From positions 62,001-126,000 of the forward strand of contig NW_003314280.1 of NCBI RefSeq assembly GCF_000143415.4: DNA of 64,000 bases, written 5' to 3'. The DNA is from Selaginella moellendorffii. Lineage: Eukaryota; Streptophyta; Lycopodiopsida; Selaginellales; Selaginellaceae. The position numbers and the translations under genes were made by a program. Under the pieces are notes generated by a model. The model was not told the origin of the DNA and made no database searches. It saw nothing but the letters and a program-made list of their open reading frames with translations. Numbering within the stretch: the first letter of the stretch is position 1; each line of letters begins with the position of its first letter. Below, one piece after another: positions 22,360 through 33,362 of this stretch.

Positions 22360-22553
22360 TGTAAGCAACCAAAGGGAACAACTTGAGAAATGGTCCATGG
22401 GGTTCAAATATAGAGGGAAAGGGCCCATGAATAAGTGTGCACCCCTTTTTCCAATCGGTTAAGGGTCTTGGGATATTTGGGGTTAAGCGTCCTTGGGTTT
22501 GAATAGTACTAGGTTGGGTGACCTCTCGGGAAGTCCAGACACAGGAGCTTACA
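22360..22553 (+). repeat. TRIM-2 3' LTR
   Basis: 194 bases, TGTAAGCAACC to GGAGCTTACA, same length as the 5' copy. Confidence 0.9.
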
Positions 22554-22836
22554 GAATCCCAATGGAAGTGGGAATGGCATGGCCTAAGCTGGAAGGTATG
22601 CGGTTGGAGTGTGGTGACCCAGATAATGATGGAGGTGTGGAAGCACCAAGCAATGAGTTGAAGGACTTGACAACTATGGGGCAACTAAGCAAGAGGTGTA
22701 AAGATAATTGGTTAAATGGGTAGAAGGTAGCTACCCAAGACTTCTTAATTGTATAAGGAAGTTAGATATACCCTTATGGGGGATAAATTGCTTATGTTGC
22801 GATATAGTAAGTCAATGTCGTAAACGGGAATGCTCA

Positions 22837-23983
22837 TGTAGCGCACGTGGTTTTGACCCTTTATCCTATGGTGATTTACCATATGATAACACCACGAAGC
22901 GGAACATAAACCCTCTTTGTGCCACGTGACAGATGCCACGTGTCACATGCCACGTGTCCGTGCCACGTGTCTATAGGAACCCGAGGTTTAGGGCCTTGGG
23001 CCACTGAACGAAGGAACGGTGCCAAATTCCCAAGCGTGACGCCAAGGAGTGATGGAACCGGACCACAGAGCAACTCCCGAGCATATAGCCCAAGGAGCGA
23101 AGGGACAGGAGCCCGGAGTGACTTGGAACAGTCCTGGAGCAACCAGCATTCCAATGCTAGGACCAGCACGCAAAACGGAGCCAAACGGAGTCTGGCGCTA
23201 TTTCGGCATACCGGTGGCCTAACGTGAGGATATGGGTACTCCACCAGCTAGCATGGAATGGAACTTGGGCTTAGACCCAAGCCGGACACAGAACAAGGAC
23301 AGGCACGCAAGCGGGAGCTAGACTATGCCTCAGGTTGGTCGGCCATGCCCGACCTACCCACTATCCCTACTATACATTTGGAACCCCCGACAGCCCCCCC
23401 CCCCCTTAAGGAACACACGCTTTGGGCTTTCACCCCAAGCCTCCCTTAGTATCAGGAGTTAGTCTCTAGGACAAGTTCGAAACCTACTAAATATGGAATG
23501 TCCCTAGATTGCGAATTTGGACATGGGACGAACACCATTGTGTTTAGGACGATCTCTACATTCCGTAGATATGCCAAATGAGCAAATCTGGACACTTTCC
23601 ATAAATAGCATTTGGGACCAAAATGAGACTAACACAAAGGGTATGATAGCGAGGGTGTTTGGCAGACACGGTAAGCTATCATCTAGCGATGTTGAGGGAC
23701 CAATCTCAATATCGCGGGGGTTCTTGATACTAGCAAGTGCAAGCCAATGACTCAAGTTTCTCAAACCAGGCCGAGTATGCTCAGCAAGAAACACATAGGG
23801 TTCCTACCTTATGTTTATCCAATCTAAGTGCATGGTCATTGACCAGTTTCTCAACTAGCTCAAGTGGGAAACTAATAACGGGTCCAGCAATACCGACCTC
23901 CTGCCATCGTGGCAGTAAGGTAAGAGTGTCCGTAAGGACTAGCCGACAAGTAACTTTCGATACCCGAAGTCACATTCGCGACA
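22837..23983 (-). repeat. LARD-A 3' LTR
   Basis: 1,147 bases. It carries a CACGTG at 22844 and a cluster of four at 22923-22969, a hairpin at 22861-22889 and a C-run near 23396-23406. Followed by the polypurine tract complement. Confidence 0.9.
22923..22969. promoter_or_regulatory. Cluster of four G-box motifs in LTR
   Basis: CACGTG at 22923-22928, 22937-22942, 22951-22956 and 22964-22969, each within GCCACGTG. G-boxes are binding sites for plant bHLH and bZIP factors. The other LTR has three (29051-29083). CHR LTRs lack the cluster. Function is inference. Confidence 0.6.
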
Positions 23984-23994
23984 CTCTCCCCCCC
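23984..23994 (-). promoter_or_regulatory. LARD-A polypurine tract
   Basis: CTCTCCCCCCC on the plus strand is a GGGGGGGAGAG tract on the element's strand, directly before the 3' LTR and equal to that of CHR-1 and CHR-2. Confidence 0.85.
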
Positions 23995-26900
23995 TAGGGA
24001 AGATCGACGTCCTCGTCGATGCATACTCGAGTCTAGAATACCGCCAAGGAAACAACTCCAGAAAAAGTTCACGATACTCACACTATGTGAGAAATGCACC
24101 AACTTAAATGAGTTAGGAGGCAACCTCTTTGTCTAACACGGATGCGCTACCAGCTCAGACACCTTCCGGCCGTCACCGACAAGGAAATGACCAACGGAGT
24201 CAGCCACCCCTGCTGCTCTGGGAGTCACCCAGCTACAAAAGTGTGATATGCTCTGCCCGCAGAGACATAGAGAGAGGAGCCAGAGGCCCCAACCCTCCTG
24301 AGCAAAGAAACCAAACCCGTCGGTAAGGTTTAGATAGACTACTGTAAACAGGCAGGTAGAGTTGTTTACACGGTCACGCCTGTTCACAGAATAAGGAACA
24401 TCGACAGAGAGGCGGGTTATGTGACCAGTCGACAGTAGCTACCCCATGACTAGAGATTTCAACATGCACACGAAGTGCCGAAGCCAGTCTGCCTATACTG
24501 GCCCAAACGCAAAGATCAATGGATGGACAATATCAAAGTCAGAGACAATGATATCTGAGAAGCTTAATTACTAGTGATTATATCTTAGAGTAGAACACAA
24601 AAGTATTCTAAGCAAGTTATCATTCGATAAACCAGTAGTATTGTAGATAGGAACCACTAAGATCATCATAATTTGGCAAACACAGGAATGACCATCCAAC
24701 AAAATTCAATAGCTAGTATATCATCAAGGAAACTCAATGATGAAACTTAACTATCGAAGATAGTAGACAGTAAGCCAACAACTTACTAGAGAGAACTCAA
24801 AGAACACAAAGTATCATTGACTAACAAGCACAATGCTCGCGAATGTATCACCCAAAGGAAATAACATCCAAATCTATGAAAACTAACTCTAGCAACAATC
24901 AACAGAAGAAAATGAATGTGGTAAGACCAACAAACACTCATTCCTGCCAACTAGCACAAAAGCCAATCTGAATAGATCCCAGCCAACAATACCAAGGAAC
25001 TCAAGTTGCCTAAGCAAGTGTCAGCAACATCCTACTGACGTCTCAAACCCAAGAGACCAATCCAGAGCAAACCACAAAGAACATATGGTATTGCCAAAAG
25101 CCAAAAGCCATCAAAGAGAACAACTAACCATCATGAAAGATTATCAATCATCCCATCAATAAAGAGATGCAAAATCATTGTCTAAGAAGGAATCCACCAT
25201 CCCGAAGAATAGCGAATCAATCTAGATCAACAATAATCAAGCAAAACCTTTGACAAAGATAATCAATTATCCCAGATGATAGTTAATCATCACCAATGAT
25301 TGCTAGATGCAAATACTAACTTCAACATCGAAGCTAAAGAGCCAAAAATGCCTTCCCCGAATAACTCCAGACAAATGGAACAATGAGTATGAAAACTCAA
25401 AGAACCAAAAGCTCGAAGAAGCCTATAGCTAAGTCTTGCTTAATAATGATCACGAGTCTCATAGAAGCAAACTTCAATGCTAAAGAAGAAATCATGGTGC
25501 AACCCACAATATCTTCCTCAACACATCCATAAACCAAACTTCATAATGCCAAAGCTAATGAAGAGCATTTCTGCATCAATCCAAAAGCTAAGCATAACGA
25601 AGCTATGCTTAACAAGTGATCATCAAACGATCCTCCATGAATCCATCTATAGCAAGACGTAACTCACTTCATAACAAGCTCAAAAAGAATCATTAATGAT
25701 TGCTATATTCTGAACTCAAATCCAGCAAAGACTCAACATTCTAATATCGATCACTAACTCTTCTTCTCGTAGAGTTAGCATAGTCCACGACTAAATCACT
25801 TTTCAAGGAAAAGCTAAAGCTCAACCCTCTACTAAATAATCTCGTTTAGAACACAACTAACTCAACTTGCCACTCAGTTCGTTTGAACGTCAACACAGTT
25901 GCTAACTAGCAAATGCACGAATGCCAACAACACAAAGCTATAGCCAAATCATCAACACTATATTCATCAAGACTAATGAAACTCAATATCAATCCTTGGA
26001 AGGATATCTCATTTCACTCAGGTCTCAATATCAATAATGTCAATGACAAAGCATCACTTCAATGCCATCAACACCAAAACAAAGCTAGAAGAAAGCATGA
26101 GTGAATCACCACTCGGAGCTTTCCAGCAACCAAGCTAACCAAGGTCGAAGATACTTTAATTAGTAACCGAGACCAATCCTTTAGCAAAACTCAGTTACAG
26201 ATAACACTTCCTTAGGGAGTGAGTCACCACATCCAAGACTCAATGAAATCCAACACCACGAACAAAATGCAACCAAATGATATCGACAGAGATAGAGTCG
26301 ACATGTCAACATGGAAAAACCATGTAAGTCTAACGACACGATCCTCCGCAACACCATCCGGTAAAGCAAACCTATCATTGCTAAATCATCATCGAGTGAA
26401 GCAAGTGTCAACAGTCTTTTGACAAAGTCTACAAGCAATCACTAGTCGCAAAGCAACTAACAATCACCCTTTAACTTGCCTTCACAAGACCCGAACACTA
26501 ACTCTTGTCATCAAGTTATATACTTGTCCAACATGAACGTGATACCTCAGGTACAAGATAAAAGTTCATAGACAAGCACAAATTAAATGACCACTCGAAT
26601 CCAACTCAACCGCAATAAGCTCACTAATGCATTTAGTCAATAGCTCTGAGCATGCCTTGAAGAGGCTAGCTATGTGATCAACACTCAGCTGAAACTAAAG
26701 TGAAGACCATGAGATGGATCTATATTGGTACACAACCTCCTCATAGACAAAGCTATAATATGGGTACCAACATCTCAAACTCAAACAACTAAGTTGGACA
26801 TCACCATCCTTAGCCAAGGCGTAAGGCCACCAAGACCAAGTCAAGATCAGTGAGAGCTCACTACTCTCATAGAGTCTAATGAAATGCAAGGTGCAACCTG

Positions 26901-28950
26901 CCACCGAGCATAATGCTACAAAAGAAAGGCACAAGAGTCACCCTTCTTAGAAAAGTGTAACGGCCACTTTTCTACACCAACTCCAGACTCTATCCAACTC
27001 AATTGCCTTAGCCCCAAAAGTCAGCATCCCTTTCGGGTCGCATCATACAAACTACTTACTAAGGTTTAAGCCAACCGAAGCCAACTCCAACCCCTTCAAT
27101 AGTTTGTACTGGCTTACAAAAACAGAATGGTTTTCGAGCAAAGTGACCAATAGATCAGCCATTGGAAAAGTCTAACAAAATTTGTGGAAAATTTTCCATC
27201 CTAGAGAAAGAATGACTCTTAGTCCAGGATTGCAAAATTTCAAGACTCAACCAACTTCCTCCTACAAACAACTTCACATAGGTTCACCTCAACACAAATT
27301 CTCATGTCCAACAATATGCTTAAGCCTCGAACATCTTTGCCCATTTTTCCGACATCTAACTCCGACATCCGCAAAGTGCAAAATGAACATCCAAGGCTTG
27401 ATCACGAAGACCACATCTTCGGATATCCACATTGCACTAACACTCTTCTTCAATCACCTTCAAGATTCAATGTGAAGCCAAAACACTAACAAAAAAAATG
27501 ACATGGAAAATCAAGCTCTAAGGAAAATCCCTCATCACTCGAATCAATAATGCCACTTCCACTAACACAAGTGTTAGCGATGTCAATGCCCCAACTACCC
27601 ATCTTCTCCATCCAACAATCTACTCCAAGTGTTAACGGATCAACCAACAAGCCATAACAAGTGAATGCTATAACCCTTTTCCAACACCTAATGGGCAAAC
27701 TTAAGGAAACAAGGTAGCAACTTAAGCTTAGCATAATGGACCACCATTGAGAATCTAGTCAAAGCTACTACAATGCTACTTCGTGCAAGTAGACTAGCTT
27801 CTCCATCAACCACTTTGGGGTTGATCATCATTTACCCAAGCAACTTCGTAAACGCATTACTCTTTATCACATGGATATGATATAAGCATCACAATGACTT
27901 GATCATCAATTGAGTAACACTATGAGCAATGCCCATGTCACTACTGCAAAGGTTTATGTGAGTATCAAGTGCTAACTCAATTCAACAAAATGCAACATAA
28001 ATGCCACACTCCACCGATAGAGATTTACAACACCCAATATCACTAACTTTTTTTCACAACACGGACAAGCTCATGCCGCTCTCTTTCTGACCAAACTCAA
28101 CACTAATCCAACACCAAGCTACTCAAGGAGCAATAGCAAGGTTCCCCGGAAAAGAATTGAGCATTGCAACCCAAGTCTTCTAATAGCAAGCTTAGACAAA
28201 ATGGTTTAGCGCTTCACCGCTATATATCCTACAACTCACCATTGTAAGACCACCATCTCCAACATGCATCAAGATAGGGACTCTTGATTGCATGATGTGA
28301 ACACAAGCAATGAGTTAACACCTCGTTGCAGATCATCTCTCCAAGAAGAGAAAATGATTTACGTATTTGATCCTTTGTCCCCGATGACTCTCTTTTCGGT
28401 CTCATCTTTGACCAAACCTCAAGCTTGCTTTCACACTGCCTTCAGTTCAATCCAAGAAAAGTTTATGAGAGAGCACGGCAATGATTACTTGAACCAATAG
28501 ACTATTCCCTACAGTCTTGATTGATCCAATTATAATCATGCCTAGGAAGGATCCACTAGTGCCGTGCTAAACAGCTACGGACCAGCCTATTTGCCACTCA
28601 TAGCAAACCCAGGGAAAGTTTATTTTCACCCATGGTACATGGAACAACTCATGGAACCACCGATAGGCTAACATTAATCCTGCCAACTCTAAGTGTAACC
28701 TCGAGTTGCTAATGCGCCTCACTCACGAGCCCAAGCGCAAACTCGTGTAATGGAACAACTCAGTCCACCCTATGAGCCCAAGAGCAAGCTCACATAATAT
28801 AGAACAAAAAGGTAACCAAAACCTATCCCAAGGAACCAATGTGAAGTCTTTGCACCAAAATGTGTACCCATTCGGATCATCGTTTTCATCTTTGCGTATG
28901 CAACAAGACTAGTTGCCCAATGTCATTGGATAGTTCTCGCTGAGACTCAT
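23995..28950 (-). other. LARD-A internal DNA, coding-free
   Basis: On the minus strand the first 30-100 bases after the PBS share pieces with the CHR-1 leader (TCTCAGCGA, CTATCCAA, TTGCATACGC), and the last 500 bases before the PPT match the CHR-1 3' untranslated region. Between them no frame exceeds about 100 codons and none resembles a retrotransposon protein. The same DNA in older form makes up OLD-A. Confidence 0.75.
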
Positions 28951-28962
28951 CCTCTGATACCA
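28951..28962 (-). promoter_or_regulatory. LARD-A primer-binding site
   Basis: CCTCTGATACCA on the plus strand, that is TGGTATCAGAGG on the element's strand, two bases from the LTR. Identical to the CHR-1 site. Confidence 0.9.
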
Positions 28963-28964
28963 AA

Positions 28965-30096
28965 TGTAGCGCACGTGGTTTTGACCCTTTATCCTATGGT
29001 GATTTACCATAGGATAACACCACGAAGCGGAACATAAACCCTCTTTGTGCCACGTGACAAATGCCACGTGTCCGTGCCACGTGTCTATAGGAACCCGAGG
29101 TTCAGGGCCTTGGGCCACTGAACGAAGGAACGGTGCCAAACTCCCAAGCGTGACGCCAAGGAGTGATGGAACCGGACCACAGAGCAACTCCCGAGCATAT
29201 AGCCCAAGGAGCGAAGGGACAGGAGCCCGAAGTGACTTGGAACAGTCCTGGAGCAACCAGCATTCCAATGCTAGGACTAGCACGCAAAACGGAGCCAAAC
29301 GGAGTCTGGCACTATTTCGGCATACCGGTGGCCTAACGTGAGGATATGGGTACTCCACCAGCTAGCATGGAATGGAACTTGGGCTTAGACCCAAGCCGGA
29401 CGCAGAACAAGGACAGGCACGCAAGCGGGAGCTAGACTATGCCTCAGGTTGGTCGGCTATGCCCGACCTACCCACTATCCCTACTATACATTTGGAACCC
29501 CCGACAGCCCCCCCCCCCTTGAGGAACACATGCTTTGGGCTTTCACCCCAAGCCTCCCTTAGTATCAGGAGTTAGTCTCTGAGACAAGTTCGAAACCTAC
29601 TAAATATGGAATGTCCCTAGATTGCGAATTTGGACATGGGACGAACACCATTGTGTTTAGGACGATCTCTACATTCCGTAGATATGCCAAATGAGCAAAT
29701 CTGGACACTTTCCATAAATAGCATTTGGGACCAAAATGAGACTAACACAAAGGGTATGATAGCGAGGGTGTTTGGCAGACACGGTAAGCTATCATCTAGC
29801 GATGTTGAGGGACCAATCTCAATATCGCGGGGGTTCTTGATACTAGCAAGTGCAAGCCAATGACTCAAGTTTCTCAAACCAGGCCGAGTATGCTCAGCAA
29901 GAAACACATAGGGTTCCTACCTTATGTTTATCCAATCTAAGTGCATGGTCATTGACCAGTTTCTCAACTAGCTCAAGTGGGAAACTGATAACGGGTCCAG
30001 CAATACCGACCTCCTGCCATCGTGGCAGTAAGGTAAGAGTGTCCGTAAGGACTAGCCGACAAGTAACTTTCGATACCCGAAGTCACATTCGCGACA
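28965..30096 (-). repeat. LARD-A 5' LTR
   Basis: 1,132 bases. It carries CACGTG at 28972 and three more at 29051, 29065 and 29078, and a perfect 12-base-stem hairpin at 28989-29017. It is shorter than the 3' LTR mainly by one G-box unit and a shorter C-run. Confidence 0.9.
28989..29017. other. Hairpin in LARD-A LTR
   Basis: TTATCCTATGGT, loop GATTT, then ACCATAGGATAA: a perfect 12-base stem. The same structure is at 22861-22889 (one mismatch) and in both OLD-A LTRs (near 11203 and 35036). It may act in the RNA, near the LTR's 3' end. Confidence 0.65.
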
Positions 30097-30101
30097 GCTC
30101 A

Positions 30102-32682
30102 TTGTCCAGAGGCCATCATTGGGACACCCAAACACTCTAAAACACTAGGAGGTGGTGTTTCATGTCGCAAGGGCAATAGATAAGGCCCAAGGGACTAAAT
30201 CCCTAGCGAATGATAGATAGAAGGTGCTATCCAAATGTCCAAGGTTGTGGAGACAGGAGAAGACTGTCTACCCGAATTGGACAAAGCCAAAAATGGAATT
30301 TTGGCAAAGCTAGTGATGTACATGTAAAGGCCCATAAGCAGCAACATTAACCCCGGTGTGTGGGATTATAAGGTGAGCATGCCCAAGATTGAGGAACCAC
30401 TCCCTAGGCTATCGGGTAAGTTCATCCCTAAGCATACTTGCTAAGGCATAGTAAAATGTGCAAAGCTATCCTCCTAGTTTGGAGGAGAATAACCAAAGGA
30501 AACATATGGGGCCAAAAGGCAAATAGTATTGGGATGGAACTGAACCATAGAAATCGAAGAGCATATCCAATGGTGGTTATGTAAGTTGGGAGTGGAGAAT
30601 CAAGAGGGTGCTCAAGGATATTGTTGCTAGCAACCGTGATGCCATGGAGAGTCTAAAATATGGAATTGTCCATATTAGACTATATGGCAACTATAAAGCT
30701 TGCGAAAAGGGAGGCCTTAGCAAGCTAAAGGACAGAGTTCCTTCAAGGTTCCCAAAGATGATTCTAGGTAGCTTAGTACCTAGAAAGGCCAAGTGTAAAA
30801 TGGTTCATGGAACGCGCGAAATCAGAGTGGCACAGCAGAAGCGTGGTCTTGAAGCTTGCTATGAGGCAAGGCTATCACAGTTAGGGAAGTAGTTCCCGAG
30901 TGTTCAAAGAGAGGGCTTTGAACAAAATCGATGGTCAAGGACTTCCACGCTTATGCAGAAACTATGTTACAGTGGTTGGAGGATTTGCCAAGTGAGATTG
31001 GCAAGTTGGGGGAACAAATACCCTAGTTGAAGGTGATAACATCAAAAAGGGTGGGCCATGGGGCCAAGCATGGAGGAGTTCATGCATGATCACAGACTTG
31101 TCAAGTGAAAGGACTTGGCAATGTGGAGGAACTAGGTTCCTAAGCTGTGATCTGTGGCACGCTTTAAGTATAAGTTGGTGCACCGGCGTGATGAGTCATG
31201 CCAGGCATCCTGGGTGATGCCGTCTATAGATGCATATACGGAGGTTGGGTTTTCAGTGGTCATGGACTCTCAATAAGGAGATTGGCTTGGGCACACCATC
31301 AAGCGGGGGATGCCCCGGAGTTGTGATACACGGTTAGATTGCTTAGAGTGAAATCTCGGCATATCTAACTTGAACACTTTGGTGCAAAGGGCACCAAGGA
31401 CGTGATGAATGAAATGGGGACACCTAGTCTCAGTTGCTATGGATCCTTGGCTGGAAGGACTGGCTTGGGCGCACCGCCAAGTGTGGGGGATGCCCCCGGG
31501 GTCATAATCAACAACTTAGAAGGGTCTGGAAGACCTAGTCCCTATTGGTAGACCTATTAAGGGGTCGAGATGAGATCATTAAGTGATCTTGTGGCTAAAC
31601 AAGGACTAGGTCTTTGTTTGGGTTAAGGAATATGATCCCTAGTTCAAAGTGTTGATTTGAACTAGTGATAATGGTGTGGCTTGGTCAAGGTGACCAAGTG
31701 AGAAGAACACCTAAGGAAAATGAGCTATGTCAATGCTATGGTATAGTAAGTTCAAGAAAGTAGTCTCGGGGAGAGACCCATGGGAGGGTCACAAAGTTGG
31801 GCCGTGGATGAAGCCCATAGCAAAAATTGCTAAAGAGATCTACTAGGGGTGAGCACCCGCTGGACTTAGCAAAGTAGAGCCTTTGCTATGGAACCAAAAG
31901 GATACCTCGAGAATGGAGGTAGTGATCCTATATTGCTCAATGCAACAATCAATGGATAAAAGCAAAAAACTAGTGGCCAAGTGTGGGCCGTAGAGTTCAT
32001 TGGAAGGAATCCAAATGGCAAAGTTAGGCATGGAACACTAATATGTTGGATGCTAACGGATTGTGAGAAAGGAAGTGTGCTTCCAAAGATGGATTCCCAA
32101 ATGCTCCAAATTGGCAAAGGTGAAAGCTCCAAGGGAGGGAGCGGCGAAGTAGCCAAAGGATAGGGCCGTAGGTAGCTTTAGCACAACTTACAATGGCTGG
32201 AACTTGGTGCCAAAAGTGGCATAAAATAGAAAGGAGAACGATGGCGCCCTCAAGTGGGGAGCTTCCTAGGATGGGAAGTGAAGTTGCACAATATGTGCAG
32301 TGAAAGATGTCAAAGACACCAAAGAAATTGACTTCGAGAAGTCAAAATTAAAAGTTCCAAGGTGAATTGGTTATGTCAATAGAAGTTGGGACTACTCAAG
32401 AATGAGTAGTGGAATTGAGTTAGAGAGGGTGTCCCTAACGGGTTTAGCGAGAATTGAACCAATAAAAGGGAGCAAACCACCCTAGGTGGTCAAGTGAGTC
32501 TCTAGGTTGGAGAGACTATGCTCCTTAGAGGATGGACAAGGCATGGTGAGCCTTCGGGGTCAAACCATAGACAAATATTGGCTGGGTGCCAAGGATGGAA
32601 ATGGTAATACCTACGGGTGTTACTTTAAAAAAGGGTTTACCGTTCGATGAGGACATCGAACTTCGTCTATGGGTGGTGGAGT
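30102..32682 (+). other. LARD-B1 internal DNA, right part
   Basis: Resumes after LARD-A. It matches LARD-B2 51529-52876 and, partly, 54137-55150 on the other strand. No coding homology. Two diverged direct repeats containing GGCTTGGGC and GGGGGATGCCCC lie near 31282 and 31462. It ends in GGGTGGTGGAGT (32671-32682), the likely purine-rich plus-strand primer. Confidence 0.7.
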
Positions 32683-32968
32683 TGTGAGACACAAAATCCC
32701 TAGGCCCCAAAGTGGAGCCGGAAGGGTGCCACGTGGTAGTGGCTGAAGCGAAAGCCAAACGAACGTAACACGTTTGGACTAAAAGCTCCAACTTGAAAGG
32801 TCGAGAGCGGGAGTGGAACTCCCAATAAAGTGCTTGAGGAACAAGTATGAAGCGAGCAATAAGTGAGGCTCCAAAAAGGGACCCAAAAGGACCAACACAT
32901 GACACGTGGAAGTGTCCGAGATGGAGTCCGAGATAGACCAAGACGGAGTCCGAGATGGAGTCTGAGAT

Positions 32969-33072
32969 TGTTAGGATCCTATCCCTTACACCCTAAACCA
33001 ACTGGCTAAAGGGGTGATCACTTGATTGTAGGGCCCTTTCTTTATCCTATTATCCTGACCTGGTGCCTAACA
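32969..33072 (-). repeat. TRIM-1 3' LTR
   Basis: 104 bases, terminal TGTTAG and CTAACA form a perfect short inverted repeat. Confidence 0.92.
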
Positions 33073-33258
33073 ATCCTCCCCCTCGTCAGGGAATGATCGT
33101 CCGCGATCATACTTAGGCCACCATCCGGTCACTATAGTCCTTCTCTTAGGGTCTACCAAACCTTGGTTCTCCCTCTAGATCCACCATGTTGAATATTCCT
33201 TCAGAATATTCTTGCCCCACTTGTCAGCCATGAGAATCGAACTGGGCTCCGATACCAA

Positions 33259-33362
33259 TGTTAGGATCCTATCCCTTACACCCTAAGCCAACTGGCTAAA
33301 GGGGTGATCACTTGATTGTAGGGCCCTTTCTTTATCCTATTATCCTGACCTGGTGCCTAACA
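33259..33362 (-). repeat. TRIM-1 5' LTR
   Basis: 104 bases, differing from the other copy at about one position (CTAAGCC against CTAAACC). Confidence 0.92.

Larger units (their letters stand above)
21842..22553 (+). mobile_element. TRIM-2: 712-base miniature LTR element
   Basis: Two 194-base LTRs (21842-22035 and 22360-22553) start T(G/A)TAAGCAACC and end AGCTTACA. A PBS (TGGTATCGGAGC) lies at 22038-22049 and a purine-rich tract GGGAAGTGTGGTGGAT at 22344-22359. The flanking target duplication is GAATC (21837-21841 and 22554-22558). LARD-B2 has the site empty, with GATTC once at 53151-53155. The 324-base internal part has no coding capacity and includes a 119-base duplication. It needs proteins from another element to move. 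Confidence 0.92.
20730..22831 (+). other. LARD-B1 internal DNA, left part (contains TRIM-2)
   Basis: Coding-free. It matches, on the other strand, LARD-B2 internal DNA at about 52880-53948. TRIM-2 interrupts it at 21842. All reading frames are short and none resembles Gag or Pol. Confidence 0.7.
22837..30096 (-). mobile_element. LARD-A: non-autonomous partner of the CHR chromovirus
   Basis: 7,260 bases, target duplication GCTCA (22832-22836 and 30097-30101). LTRs of 1,147 and 1,132 bases; read on the minus strand they start TGTCGCGAATGTGACTTCGG and end GTGCGCTACA exactly like CHR-1. PBS TGGTATCAGAGG, polypurine tract and about 500 bases of 3' untranslated DNA also match CHR-1. The remaining internal DNA, about 4.4 kb, encodes no Gag or Pol in any frame. 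By family knowledge this is a LARD. Empty sites occur at 52877-52881 and 55148-55152. Confidence 0.92.
32969..33362 (-). mobile_element. TRIM-1: 394-base miniature LTR element
   Basis: Two 104-base LTRs (32969-33072 and 33259-33362), TGTTAGGATCC to GGTGCCTAACA, practically identical. The minus-strand PBS is near 33245-33257 (GGCTCCGATACCA on the plus strand) and the purine tract is the complement of 33075-33082. The target duplication is GAGAT (32964-32968 and 33363-33367), inside the GA-rich array of the LARD-B1 LTR. Only 186 bases of internal DNA, no coding capacity. One of the smallest complete LTR structures possible. Confidence 0.95.

Noticed and set aside
22919-23227. About 100-codon frames repeated at 22919 and 29045, and on the opposite strand
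   Set aside because: They fall in the two LTRs of LARD-A, share identity because the LTRs do, and resemble no protein.
23504-23794. 96-codon frame repeated at 29617-29907
   Set aside because: Again within both LARD-A LTRs; no codon or domain signal.
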